Shown: piece after piece, positions 22,533-32,400 of the stretch | How the letters are laid out: every line of letters begins with the position of its first letter | Numbering within the stretch: position 1 is the first letter of the stretch | NCBI GenBank assembly: GCA_030538675.1 | Contig: JAUNTM010000016.1 | Coordinates: 1 to 35,757 of the forward strand | DNA from: Capnocytophaga sp. | GTDB lineage: Bacteria; Bacteroidota; Bacteroidia; Flavobacteriales; Flavobacteriaceae | Length of the DNA: 35,757 nucleotides | Direction: 5' to 3' | Program-made: the position numbers and the translations under genes | Notes under the pieces: model-generated | What the model was told of the DNA's origin: nothing | Database searches by the model: none | What the model saw: only the letters and a program-made list of their open reading frames with translations

Positions 22533-25500
22533 TTATGATTTTTGAGAGGTGTTGTTATTTTTTCGTTCGATAAGATAATATACCAAAGGCACAACCAATA
22601 GTGTTAATATCGTTGAGACAATAGTACCGCCCATAAGAGAAATCGCCAATCCTTGAAAAATAGGGTCGAAAAGGATAACAAACGCTCCGATGACAACCGT
22701 ACCTGCCGTGAGTAAGATAGGGGTAGTACGAACCGCACCTGCTTCGATAACAGCTTGCTTGAGCGGTACGCCTTCGGCGGTACGCAGATTGACAAAATCA
22801 ATAAGTAAAACCGAGTTGCGGACCATAATTCCTGCCAAGGCAATCATCCCGATAAAAGAAGTTGCCGTAAAAAAAGCGCCCATAATCCAATGCCCAAATA
22901 CAATCCCTACCATCGAAAGCGGAATGGCAACCATCATGACTATCGGCGCTTTGAAATTTTGAAACCACCCCACTATCAGCATGTAAATAATGAGGATAAC
23001 CCCCACGAAGGCCAATCCTAAATCGCGAAATACCTCGAGAGTAATCTGCCATTCGCCGTCCCATTTTACGGTGTATTGGTCTTCATGCTCAGGTTGTTGT
23101 GCATAGAGTTCGCTTACGGTATAGCCTTTACCCATATTTATTTTTCCCAATCGTTCCGACATCCCAAGTATGGCGTATACGGGACTTTCGAGCGTTCCTG
23201 CCATATCGGCAAGCACATATACAACCCTCTGCTGATTTTTACGATAAATGCTGATTGGTTTTATCGCTGTTTGCACATGTACCATATCGGCAATAGGAAT
23301 CATAATGCCTTGTGCTGATTTTATTTTCAATTGTCCTATTTTGTCTGTGGTAGTTTTGTCTTTTTCATCCAGAGCGATTACAATACCTACGGGACTGCTG
23401 GCAGTTGCATCCGAAAGCGTTGTGATGACATTATTGCCAAGAGCTGCCTTCATCGTATGTGTTATCTGCACCGGACTGATTCCGTGAAGCATTGCCTTTT
23501 CTTTATCAATTACAAAATGATAGGATTTTTGCGGTGCTTCAACCATCCAGTCAATATCAACCACATCAGGTGTTTGAGCAAGGATTTGCTGTATGCTGTC
23601 AGCGAGGGCTATTTGTTGGTCGTAATCGGGGCCGTATATTTCAGCTACGATGGTTGATAGTACAGGGGGGCCGGGCGGAACTTCTACGATTTTGACATTG
23701 GCGCTGTAGCGGCGAGCAATTGCTTGTATGCCGGGACGGTATTCTTTAGCGATGTCATGACTTTGTTTAGACCGCCGGCTTTTGTCAGTCAGATTCACTT
23801 GGATATCGGCCATGTTGCTTCCGTGCCGCATATCATAATGCCGCACCAAACCATTGAATGTAATAGGGGCTGAAGTTCCGCTATATATTTGATAATTAAT
23901 CACTTCGGGTTGCTGACGCACGAATGATGCGATTTCTTGAGCCACTGCATTAGTGCGTTCGAGGGTTGTGCCTTCTGGCATATCGATAACGATTTGAAAC
24001 TCATTTTTATTATCAAAAGGAAGCATTTTCACGGCAACACTTTTGGTAAAAAACATGCCTGCCGAGACAATTAAAAGCAAAGCCGTAAAAGCAAGGAAAA
24101 CAAATCTTTTTGTAGGGTTTTCTATCAAAGGGGTTTCTAATTTTGAATATATCCGGTATATCCACGTAGTTTCGGGCTGATGATTACCGGTATTCCCGTC
24201 GGATTTATTTTTTCCCCGCAAGAAAATATAGCCCAGATAAGGCGTAATGGTCAATGCCACAAAAAGCGATAAAATCATCGCGATAGAAGCTCCAATAGGC
24301 ATGGGCGACATATAAGGCCCCATCATTCCCGACACGAAAGCCATCGGTAAAACAGAAGCGATGACGGTAAACGTAGCCAAGATAGTCGGATTCCCCACTT
24401 CGTTAATCGCGTAGAGAGCCGCTTCGCGAAACGGTAATTTTTTCATCTTGAAATGGCGGTGCATATTCTCAGCGATGATAATAGAGTCATCAACTACAAT
24501 TCCCGTAACAAATACCAAAGCAAAAAGCGTAATACGGTTGAGCGTATAATCGAGCATATAATAGCTCAGCAGCGTCAAAGCGAACGTAATAGGTACTGAC
24601 AAGAACACCACAAGTCCGCCACGCCACCCCATAGCAAGCATCACTACGATAGTTACCGCAATGATAGCCCCAATAAGGTGTAATAATAATTCAGATACTT
24701 TATGCGAAGCCGTTTCGCCGTAGTTCCGCGTAATCGTTACATTGACCTCATCGGGGATGAGGTTGGATTTCAGATGCTCTATTTTGTTTGCGATTTGATT
24801 TGCCATTTTCATAGCATCCGCACCTTTTCGCTTGGCAACGGTCAGCGTTACAGCAGGATAGGTTTCTTGGTACGAAGACTGCTGCGGAGCAGCGACACCA
24901 TATCCGAAACTAACATAGTCATCAGGAAGCTGTACATCATCACTTACGGTGGCAACTTGCCGTAAATACACCGGCTTGCCATGATGTACTGTGATGACAA
25001 GGTTTTCCACATCATCTGCCGATTGTAAAAAATGTCCTGTTTTTACATAAAATTCTTGGTCACCGTTTATGATATTGCCTGCCCCAAGCTGTTGGTTGCC
25101 CTTGGTAAGCGTTTGGATTAGCTGTAGTAAATCTACATGGTGTCCGGCAAGTTTGTCTTTGTCAATAAGGATTCTTATCTCCCGAGAATGCCCCCCGATG
25201 ACATTCGTTGTAGAAACATCATTCGTTTTTTCAATCTCCGATTGCAATTCGTTTGCAATGAGCCGTAACTTAGCGTCATCATACGTATTACTCCATAGCG
25301 TAAGCCCCAAAATAGGCACATCATCTATAGCGCGTGATTTTACTGCAGGAAGAGCCGCCCCTTCGGGCAATGCCCCACTGTGTTTATTCAGTTCGTCATA
25401 AAGTTTTATCAAAGAGCGTTCAACATTTTCTCCTACGAAGAATTGTACAATAATCATACTCCCTTCTTCGCTTGACGTGGAATACACGTGCTCAACTCCT

Positions 25501-25739
25501 TTGATGTTGGAAATAATTTTCTCTAAAGGCTTTGAGATAAGATTTTCCACTTCCACGGGGGAAGCTCCCGGATATCCGACGAATATGTCAGCCATAGGTA
25601 CTTCTATCTGCGGTTCTTCTTCACGAGGAATTAAGAACGAGCTATAAACCCCTATGACCATAAATGTAACCATCAGTAAGATGGATAATTTTGATTCTAA
25701 AAATAACTTGGCAATTTTGCCTGCAAATCCTTCTTTCAT
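22533..25739 (-). CDS. RND efflux pump, inner-membrane subunit
   Basis: The 1068-residue AcrB-like transporter has the usual twelve-helix, two-porter-loop layout. Helix 1 is about 17-36 (KLSILLMVTFMVIGVYSSFL), followed by the family EEEPQIEVP segment. Helix 4 contains VTGIVVDDSIIIAEN with the proton-relay aspartates Asp417 and Asp418. The second half repeats the pattern, with GIMVRNSVLLIDFV before the last helices. It uses proton flow to drive substrates into a TolC channel. The two-Asp helix 4 fits multidrug or organic-substrate pumps rather than CzcA-type metal pumps, but specificity is not readable. It forms an operon with the adaptor (87 bases upstream) and the TolC gene. Confidence 0.94.
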   Translation of the reverse strand: MKEGFAGKIAKLFLESKLSILLMVTFMVIGVYSSFLIPREEEPQIEVPMADIFVGYPGASPVEVENLISKPLEKIISNIKGVEHVYSTSSEEGSMIIVQFFVGENVERSLIKLYDELNKHSGALPEGAALPAVKSRAIDDVPILGLTLWSNTYDDAKLRLIANELQSEIEKTNDVSTTNVIGGHSREIRILIDKDKLAGHHVDLLQLIQTLTKGNQQLGAGNIINGDQEFYVKTGHFLQSADDVENLVITVHHGKPVYLRQVATVSDDVQLPDDYVSFGYGVAAPQQSSYQETYPAVTLTVAKRKGADAMKMANQIANKIEHLKSNLIPDEVNVTITRNYGETASHKVSELLLHLIGAIIAVTIVVMLAMGWRGGLVVFLSVPITFALTLLSYYMLDYTLNRITLFALVFVTGIVVDDSIIIAENMHRHFKMKKLPFREAALYAINEVGNPTILATFTVIASVLPMAFVSGMMGPYMSPMPIGASIAMILSLFVALTITPYLGYIFLRGKNKSDGNTGNHQPETTWIYRIYSKLETPLIENPTKRFVFLAFTALLLIVSAGMFFTKSVAVKMLPFDNKNEFQIVIDMPEGTTLERTNAVAQEIASFVRQQPEVINYQIYSGTSAPITFNGLVRHYDMRHGSNMADIQVNLTDKSRRSKQSHDIAKEYRPGIQAIARRYSANVKIVEVPPGPPVLSTIVAEIYGPDYDQQIALADSIQQILAQTPDVVDIDWMVEAPQKSYHFVIDKEKAMLHGISPVQITHTMKAALGNNVITTLSDATASSPVGIVIALDEKDKTTTDKIGQLKIKSAQGIMIPIADMVHVQTAIKPISIYRKNQQRVVYVLADMAGTLESPVYAILGMSERLGKINMGKGYTVSELYAQQPEHEDQYTVKWDGEWQITLEVFRDLGLAFVGVILIIYMLIVGWFQNFKAPIVMMVAIPLSMVGIVFGHWIMGAFFTATSFIGMIALAGIMVRNSVLLIDFVNLRTAEGVPLKQAVIEAGAVRTTPILLTAGTVVIGAFVILFDPIFQGLAISLMGGTIVSTILTLLVVPLVYYLIERKNNNTSQKS

Positions 25740-25826
25740 GAGTATTTTTGGATGTGAAATCCGAAAAGGTTATCAGTTTGATGATACCGTTCGGATGAAA
25801 TTTTCAAATAAAAACAAAAACCAGTG

Positions 25827-26891
25827 TTACGGTGTTACTTTTGCACCGTTGAACAAACGCCCTTCGGATGTTACAATATACGTTTCACCGGCAGTCAATC
25901 CCGAAAGCACTTCGGTCATCTCATCGGTAGTCTGCCCCAAGCGCAGCCAACGCAATATAGCGGTTTGCTCTTGGCTGACGGTATATACGCCTTTGAGTTC
26001 TCCTCTTTTTACCAATACTTTGGTAGGAATCCAAACACGCTGCAATGATTCTTCACCGGCAGATGAGGCAAAGTAAAGATTGGCATACATGCCCGGTTTG
26101 AGTGTTTCTATCGGTTGCGAAAGGGCTATTTTGACAGGATACTGCCCCGAAGTATTCGCCCCTGACGGGCTGATGTGGCTTACTTTACCTTCTACTGAGG
26201 TATCGATTGACGAAATCCTTACCAACACTTGGTCATTGATGTTGATGCGAGCTACCTGGTGTTCGCTTACATCGGCATATACTTCGAGTTGCGACGGATT
26301 CTCTATGGTAAGCAGAGGCGTACCGGGCATTGCCATATCACCTTGTTGAATATTTTTCTCCGTAATGACACCCGCAAAAGGGGCTCTGATTTCGGTGTAT
26401 TGCAACTGCGACGAAGCTGCTTTTTTCATTTCTTTAGCGACTTCGAGTTGAGCTTTTGCCATTTGGTATTGGTTTTGAATACTTTCAAACTCTTTGGCCG
26501 ATGCGCTTTGAGAAGCTACGAGATTTTGAAAACGAAAGAAATCTTTTTCGGCATTCCCGTAAGCTACTTGGGCTTGTGTAATAGCTGCTTTGGCCTGTTG
26601 TTGTTGCGCTTGCAAATCATCGTTGTGGATGCTGACGAGCAATTGTCCTGCGGCTACTTTTTGTCCGATGTCGACATGCACGCGTTGTACATATCCTGCA
26701 TGGCGGGTGCTTAATCGGGCATTTTGAGAGGCTGTAACACGTCCGCTCGCTGTTATTGCATGCTTATTGGGGCTATGTTCGGCAGTTTGAACCGTAACTT
26801 TGACGGAGGGCTGTACAACCGCAGTCGGATTATTGGATTGACAGGCAGCAACAAAGACCGACAAAAAAATTATATAGTGTATTTTATTCAT
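25827..26891 (-). CDS. RND periplasmic adaptor lipoprotein
   Basis: The 354-residue membrane-fusion protein joins pump and outer-membrane channel. A lipoprotein signal ends in VAAC with Cys17; the residues after it (QSNNPTAVV) are not acidic, unlike surface-exported lipoproteins, so it should stay at the inner membrane. In order: a beta strand and lipoyl half (VTASQNARLSTRHAGYVQRV), an alpha-helical coiled-coil hairpin (about 110-170: QQQQAKAAITQAQVAYGN and MAKAQLEVAKEMKKAAS), the second lipoyl half (RAPFAGVITEKNIQQGD) and a beta-barrel. Length and order are typical of the HlyD/AcrA class. It lies 21 bases after the TolC gene. Confidence 0.93.
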   Translation of the reverse strand: MNKIHYIIFLSVFVAACQSNNPTAVVQPSVKVTVQTAEHSPNKHAITASGRVTASQNARLSTRHAGYVQRVHVDIGQKVAAGQLLVSIHNDDLQAQQQQAKAAITQAQVAYGNAEKDFFRFQNLVASQSASAKEFESIQNQYQMAKAQLEVAKEMKKAASSQLQYTEIRAPFAGVITEKNIQQGDMAMPGTPLLTIENPSQLEVYADVSEHQVARININDQVLVRISSIDTSVEGKVSHISPSGANTSGQYPVKIALSQPIETLKPGMYANLYFASSAGEESLQRVWIPTKVLVKRGELKGVYTVSQEQTAILRWLRLGQTTDEMTEVLSGLTAGETYIVTSEGRLFNGAKVTP

Positions 26892-26912
26892 AATAAATAA
26901 GCGTTTAAAGTT

Positions 26913-28220
26913 TTATTTGCTAATAGATAAATTATTGATATACAGCACATAGTATTGGGAAATTTGCCATTCGAGCCGGGCTTGCAGGCGCTCGAACTCT
27001 TTCTCCATCCATTGACTTTGGTCGGCTAACAAATCGGTGGTGTTTTCAAGACCTTCGTTGAATCGGTTTTGTCGGATACGCAGCCGCTCTTGCGATTGAG
27101 AGGCTGCCTTTTGGGCAAGTTCCCATCGTTTGGCATTATACGTTATATTGCGTAGCGCTTGATGATATTCTACGGCACTTTGTCGTTTGTATTGTTGATA
27201 AGCGAGTTCACGTTCTTTAAGGGTTATTTGAGCTATTTCTTTCTGTTTTCGTAGTTGATTTCCTCGGAAAATATCCCACGAAAGTTGTAATCCTACCATG
27301 TAATTGTCTGTTCCCAATCCAAAATTACGGTCATTGAATTCGTATGAACCAAAAGCGTTGAGCGTTGGAAAAAACTGGTTGCGATACATGTTGACCATCG
27401 CTTTGGTGGCATTCAGTTGTTGTTCATACGCCAAAAAATCACTCCGCTGCCCATTCATAGGACTATCATCAGCGATGGGTTGTACAAGCGGAAGTGTTTC
27501 TTCCGGCACCCATATTTCTCCGGCATCCTCCCCCATCATATAGCTAAGATAATCGGACAAATGCCGAAGCTGATTTTCGTTTTCAATGATTTTATTTTCG
27601 ACTTGCGTCAGCTGTACTTCTGCCGATAATACATCTACATTTTTGGCAAGTCCCTGAGATGTCCTATTTTGGATACGTTGCCGGTTTGCCAATGCAGTTT
27701 CTTTTGCTTGTGCCAAGACATTGCGGACAGCGTAAAGCATTTGCAATTGCGTATAGCTTTTACGGGTTTCAAACACAAGTGCGTGCTCGGTATACGTCAG
27801 TTGATGCCGAATCGCTTCGAGTTGCGCTTTCGCAGCATTGCGTTGTGAGAAATAAGCAAGGTTGATGATAGGCTGTACAATACTTGCCTTGGCATTGTAG
27901 TTGGTTACCGCCTGCGGATGATTGAGCGTTTGCGGCACAAAGTCGGAAGCAGTTACACGTTCTTGTTTGAGTTTGGCACCGAATACATGAAGCGGGTCAT
28001 TGGTGCGGCTGACACTATAACTGAGGTTGACATACGGCATATACACGGCATTGGCCAACTGCGACTGCTTTTGAGAGCGCTCTATTTCAGCTACTTTAGA
28101 CTGTATTGTCAAGTTGTGTAAGCGTGTTTTTTCAACAGCATCTTCAAGCGAGATAGATTGCTGTGCACTTACTGACAGCACCAGCCCTGATGCTAATAAG
28201 GAAAAAAGTATTTTGGTCAT
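26913..28220 (-). CDS. TolC-family outer-membrane channel
   Basis: The 435-residue protein has a signal peptide (MTKILFSLLASGLVLSVSAQ). It then has two long helical repeats rich in Gln, Ala and Leu (SLEDAVEKTRLHNLTIQSKV; TYTQLQ..VLAQAKETALANRQRI) with beta segments for the outer-membrane barrel (NLSYSVSRTND; AFGSYEFNDRNFGLG; VGLQLSWDIFRGNQL). This is the TolC/OEP fold, a trimeric exit duct for tripartite pumps. It is the first gene of the minus-strand efflux operon; no TetR- or MarR-type regulator is encoded in the window. A candidate -7 box precedes it. Confidence 0.93.
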   Translation of the reverse strand: MTKILFSLLASGLVLSVSAQQSISLEDAVEKTRLHNLTIQSKVAEIERSQKQSQLANAVYMPYVNLSYSVSRTNDPLHVFGAKLKQERVTASDFVPQTLNHPQAVTNYNAKASIVQPIINLAYFSQRNAAKAQLEAIRHQLTYTEHALVFETRKSYTQLQMLYAVRNVLAQAKETALANRQRIQNRTSQGLAKNVDVLSAEVQLTQVENKIIENENQLRHLSDYLSYMMGEDAGEIWVPEETLPLVQPIADDSPMNGQRSDFLAYEQQLNATKAMVNMYRNQFFPTLNAFGSYEFNDRNFGLGTDNYMVGLQLSWDIFRGNQLRKQKEIAQITLKERELAYQQYKRQSAVEYHQALRNITYNAKRWELAQKAASQSQERLRIRQNRFNEGLENTTDLLADQSQWMEKEFERLQARLEWQISQYYVLYINNLSISK

Positions 28221-28260
28221 AAATGGCTATTTTTAGTTGCACTATTTTGAAATCATGCCG

Positions 28261-28268
28261 CAAAAATA
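28261..28268 (-). promoter_or_regulatory. Candidate -7 box (TATTTTTG) of efflux operon
   Basis: The minus-strand TATTTTTG lies about 40 bases before the TolC start. A TTG occurs upstream but with 15-base spacing, shorter than usual. Confidence 0.4.
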
Positions 28269-28327
28269 GCCGTGTCATTTATCCAACACCGTAATATAAA
28301 TCACATAACGATTTTTTTTAAGGAAAT

Positions 28328-28357
28328 AAAAAAGACCGCCCTTTCGGACAGCCTTTT
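28328..28357 (-). terminator. Intrinsic terminator after DUF4254 gene
   Basis: Minus reading: AAAAGGCTGTCC, GAAA tetraloop, GGGCGGTCTTTT, then T-run. Twelve pairs counting G-U pairs. Confidence 0.8.
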
Positions 28358-28379
28358 ATGCGAATGTATTGAACGGTAC

Positions 28380-28985
28380 TTATTTACCAATTTTCCGCAA
28401 AACGGGATTTAATTCATCATCGTTATACATTTTCATTTGTTTGTACACTTTCATATATTTACGTCCGTGGGCAATATCATCAAGCAATTGGTCAAGAGCT
28501 GACGAAAGGTCTTTCTTCTGTTCAAGCAAAACATTGAGTTTTTCCTGACATTTAGCGATATGTTCCGCAGAAGCATCGGTACGCATCACTTCCTCTTGCA
28601 TGTGATATATTTTCAGAGCCAATATCGAGAGGCGGTCTATCGCCCAGGCAGGACTTTCGGTATTGATAGTCGCACCGGGCTGTATGGTTACACCTTTATA
28701 ATAATCTAAGAAATAACTGTCGATATATTCAACGGTATCGGTGCGGTCTTGGTTCGAAGCATCAATTTTCCGCTTGAGGTCAAGAGCCTCTACAGGATCG
28801 ATTTGCGGGTCACGGATGATGTCTTCGTAGTGCCACTGCACGGTATCAATCCAATTCTTCCGATACAGCAAATGCTCTATTTTGTCTTTGGGATACGGAT
28901 TGGTAAATGTTTGGTACACATCGTCTAAAACATGATATTTTTCGATACTTTCGTCGAATATTTTAAAGGCATTTTCGCTAAACAT
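28380..28985 (-). CDS. DUF4254 protein
   Basis: The 201-residue, mostly helical soluble protein has no signal peptide. Recognisable segments are IEHLLYRKNWIDTVQWHYEDIIRDP, ALDLKRKIDASNQDRTDTVEYIDSYF and INTESPAWAIDRLSILALKIYHM, typical of DUF4254, a family I know only from Bacteroidota and often placed beside envelope sugar-transfer genes. Here its neighbours are a tRNA and the efflux operon. The conserved charged residues (RKNW, WHYED, DASNQDR) suggest a binding or catalytic pocket, but no reaction is known to me. A terminator follows and a candidate -7 box precedes, so it is monocistronic. Confidence 0.85.
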   Translation of the reverse strand: MFSENAFKIFDESIEKYHVLDDVYQTFTNPYPKDKIEHLLYRKNWIDTVQWHYEDIIRDPQIDPVEALDLKRKIDASNQDRTDTVEYIDSYFLDYYKGVTIQPGATINTESPAWAIDRLSILALKIYHMQEEVMRTDASAEHIAKCQEKLNVLLEQKKDLSSALDQLLDDIAHGRKYMKVYKQMKMYNDDELNPVLRKIGK

Positions 28986-29002
28986 AACATTTGGTTTTTA
29001 TG

Positions 29003-29010
29003 CAAATATA
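29003..29010 (-). promoter_or_regulatory. Candidate -7 box (TATATTTG) of DUF4254 gene
   Basis: The minus-strand TATATTTG lies 17 bases before the ATG, giving a very short leader. The -33 site is only TTC-like. Confidence 0.5.
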
Positions 29011-29043
29011 CGAATTTTTATAATGAACGAATTACTCTGTAAT

Positions 29044-29073
29044 AAAAAAACCACTTACATTTCTGTAAGTGGC
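29044..29073 (-). terminator. Intrinsic terminator after tRNA
   Basis: CCACTTACA / TGTAAGTGG perfect nine-base stem with a four-base loop, then seven T on the minus strand, four bases past the tRNA 3' end. Confidence 0.9.
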
Positions 29074-29076
29074 GCT

Positions 29077-29153
29077 TGGTGGTCCCACCTGGGCTCGAAC
29101 CAGGGACCTACTGATTATGAGTCAGTTGCTCTAACCAACTGAGCTATAGGACC
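29077..29153 (-). tRNA. tRNA with anticodon CAU (Met or Ile2)
   Basis: The minus strand folds as a full cloverleaf. The acceptor is GGTCCTA / TGGGACC, the D arm has AGCTCAGTTGGTTAGAGC, the anticodon stem is ACTGA/TCAGT with loop CTCATAA, and the T arm is CCTGG-TTCGAGC-CCAGG. The discriminator is A, and CCA is encoded (29079-29077). The anticodon CAU could belong to elongator tRNA-Met or to lysidine-modified tRNA-Ile2. It is not the initiator, since the first acceptor pair is G-C and the anticodon stem lacks three G-C pairs. Met versus Ile2 needs comparison with the other CAU tRNAs of the genome. Confidence 0.95.
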
Positions 29154-29174
29154 GTCATTCTTCGAATGAGAGTG

Positions 29175-29206
29175 CAATATTACCACTATTTTTGATTTCA
29201 TGCAAA
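29175..29206 (-). promoter_or_regulatory. Promoter of the tRNA gene
   Basis: On the minus strand TTTG (29206-29203), 20 bases, TAATATTG (29182-29175), one mismatch from consensus. It places the transcript start about 15 bases before the tRNA. Confidence 0.55.
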
Positions 29207-29371
29207 TTTTAGATCGATTTTTTTATCGGGCAGATTCAAGTAGCAAACGCTTTTTCTCTTAGAACGGAAATTACGTATCTTTGTTAGCCGATTAGATATG
29301 CCATAATATTTTAATTTCTGGACGGGACATTAAAACACAAAAAAGACTTCAGGGTTTTAAATTATTTTTCT
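29207..29371. other. Gap upstream of susC with an orphan -7 box
   Basis: No gene is seen. TATCTTTG at 29276-29283 (plus) matches a -7 box but lies about 150 bases before susC, so it may be an upstream promoter or a leftover. No anti-sigma, ECF sigma or hybrid two-component gene is present here. Confidence 0.35.
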
Positions 29372-29379
29372 TAACTTTG
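29372..29379 (+). promoter_or_regulatory. Candidate -7 box (TAACTTTG) of the susCD pair
   Basis: Matches TAnnTTTG, 53 bases before the susC ATG. The -33 region lacks TTG, which could mean activator dependence. Confidence 0.5.
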
Positions 29380-29432
29380 CCATAACCAAAAACAAAAGGT
29401 TCTTAAACCGAGTCTAACCAAAATTTTAAAAA

Positions 29433-32400
29433 ATGGCAAAACAAATTTTGTGTATATTGCTGACGTTCGTGTCGGCAGCATTCGCCCAGCCGTTACAGGC
29501 ACAAACCACCGTATCGGGGACGGTTACCGATGACCAAGGCGTTCCTCTGCCCGGGGTCAGCGTACTGATAAAATCCACTACGCAAGGCGTGGCTACGGAT
29601 TTCGACGGAAAATACAGCATCGAAGCCCAAAACGGCAACATACTGGTATTCAGTTCTATCGGATTTACTTCGCAAGAAATTAAAGTTGACAGTAAATCGA
29701 CAATTATTAATGTTTTACTAAAAGAAGACACCCAACAGCTCGACGAGGTCGTCATTATCGGTTACGGTACTGCCCGCCGGAGAGATTTGACAGGCTCGGT
29801 AACTTCCATCAGACCGACCGAAGAATTGGCCGCGACTTCCAATTCCATTGACAATCTGCTGCAGGGAAGGGTTGCCGGGGTAAACATCGCCACGGCAGGT
29901 TCTACGCCCGGTGCGGCAGCCTCCATCGTCATCAGAGGGGCGAACTCGCTTACCGGCGACAGCCAGCCGCTTTACGTGATTGACAACGTACCGCAATCGT
30001 CCACCGGACAAACAATGCGTAGCGGTTCGGGCGATTTCCAACTCGCACAAGACCCGCTCGCCAACCTCAACCCCAATGACATCGCCGACATCCAAATCTT
30101 AAAAGATGCTTCTGCCACCGCCATTTACGGCTCAAGGGGTGCCAACGGTGTTATCCTCATCACCACCAAACGCGGTAAGGAAGGCAAGGCGAAAATCACG
30201 TATTCCACCAACGTTACGATGGCTGATGCCGTTGACCTGATACCGCTGATGGACTTGACCCAGTACGCTTCGTACTTCAACACCATACTGCCGGGCGAAA
30301 ATGCCTTTGAGGTACGAAATGACGGGCGTGTTTTCTACACCTACGTTGATTCGGACACCAACACTTCTTTCACCGAACAAATCCACAACCGCAACTGGCT
30401 CAAAGAAGCCCTGCGGACGGCATTTTCCACCACCCATAATATTAATGTGAACGGCGGTTCGCAAAAAATGCGGTACAACATCTCGGCAGGCTACAAAGAT
30501 GTGGAAGGCATCGTGCATAACACGGGACTGAAACACGGCGATTTCAGGATAAACCTGGGCGTTGACCTGACCGAACGGCTTTCTGCCAACATCATCGCCA
30601 ACGGTTTTTTGAGAGAAAACAATATGATGCCGGGCGGGAATACCGTAGGGCGTACCTCGGGGGCAATTATCCCGACGGCAATCAATACGCCGCCGTACCT
30701 CCTACCCGATAACGACAGCCGCAACCAAGGCGACGTCCGTACCACCGTACTGAGCTGGGTTACGGATTTTGACGATATTACCAACGAACACCAGTTTTCC
30801 CTTTCGGGCGATGTTACGTACCGCTTCCACCCCGATGTGTCCTATACGTTCCGTGCCGGCGGAAATTTGAACAATGTCGAACGCACCAACTGGTACGGTA
30901 TTTCCCTTTTCAAAGGCGGTGAAAACAACGGTTTCCTTTCGCAAAGCATCTTAAAAAGAAACAATTACAACGTTGAAAACCTGTTGAATTACAACAAAAC
31001 TTTCGGCAGCCTCAACATCGGGGCGACCGTAGGGGCAACATATGATGCCTACAAATGGCTGAATACCAACATCTCGGGCGTGAACTTTCCGTATTACGTG
31101 TTCCGCACCAACGGATTGCACACCGCAGGCTCAATCACGGCGGACAATCCGCTGCAGCGTGATTACCAATTGCTGTCGTACCTCGGGCGGCTCAATCTTT
31201 CGTTTTTCAACGGACGCTATGTCCTTACCGGAACGTTCCGTACCGACGGCACGAGCAAATTCAGCGAAAGCAACCGTTGGGCATACTTCCCCTCGTTTGC
31301 CGCAGCGTGGAACGTAAAAGAAGAACCGTTTCTCGCTACGGCGGATTTCCTCAGCCAGTTCAAACTGCGTGCGGGATACGGCGTTACGGGCAGCCAGAAC
31401 ATCAATCCGTATGTAACTATTTTCGGATACGGCTCGCAGGTGGGCTATGCCACGCCCGACGGCACTATCCTCAAAGGACTTACCGTATCGGTCAATAATC
31501 CGGATTTGAAATGGGAAACCACCTCGTCCGTCAATGGCGGGCTCGACTTCGGGCTGTTCGACAACCGGGTGAGCGGCACGGTGGAACTCTACAACAAAAC
31601 CACCAAAGACCTGTTGATAAACATCAGTCTGCCGGGCTCGACTTCGTTCAGTTCGCTGGCGGTCAATAACGGCGAAATTTCCAATAAAGGCTTTGAAGCA
31701 ATGCTGAACACCGACCTAATCCGAAGCAAAGACCTCACGTGGAACATCGGTGGGAACATCGCTTTCAACACGCCCAAAATCGTCAAACTCGGCGTTCCCG
31801 AAGGTACGTTTGCCACCTTGGGCAATGTACGGGCTTTCTTGGGAAGTACCATCGGCGACCACTTCGGTTCGGTGAATATTTTTGCGGAAAACCACGCGCC
31901 GGGCTTGTTCTACGGCTACAAAACGGACGGTTTGATTCAAGAAGACGAAGCCGTAGCCTATGCCGCCACGCTGGAATCGCCTTTCACTGCCGCCAACGGT
32001 ACGCCGGGCAACTTGAAATATGTTGATACCAACGGCGACGGTAAGGTCAACACAGATGATTTGGCGGTCATCGGCGACCCGAACCCGGATTTCCTATACG
32101 GTTTCCAAACTTCGGTACGGTATAAAAATGCCCGTTTTTCGGCAACCTTTACAGGCGTGAAAGGCGGTGATATTTTGAACACCTCAAACCGTTACCACAA
32201 TATGGCTTTCCAGCAAAACGGTGGCTCGAACCTCAACCCGAAAGCCTTTACCGAAGCGTGGACAACCACTAATACCGATACCCGGTATCCTGCTTTGAGA
32301 AGTTCTTTGGTAAACGGCATCATCAACGACCGCTACGTGGAAGACGGAAGTTACCTGCGTTGCACCGACATCACGGCAGGCTACACCCTGAATTTGGAAA

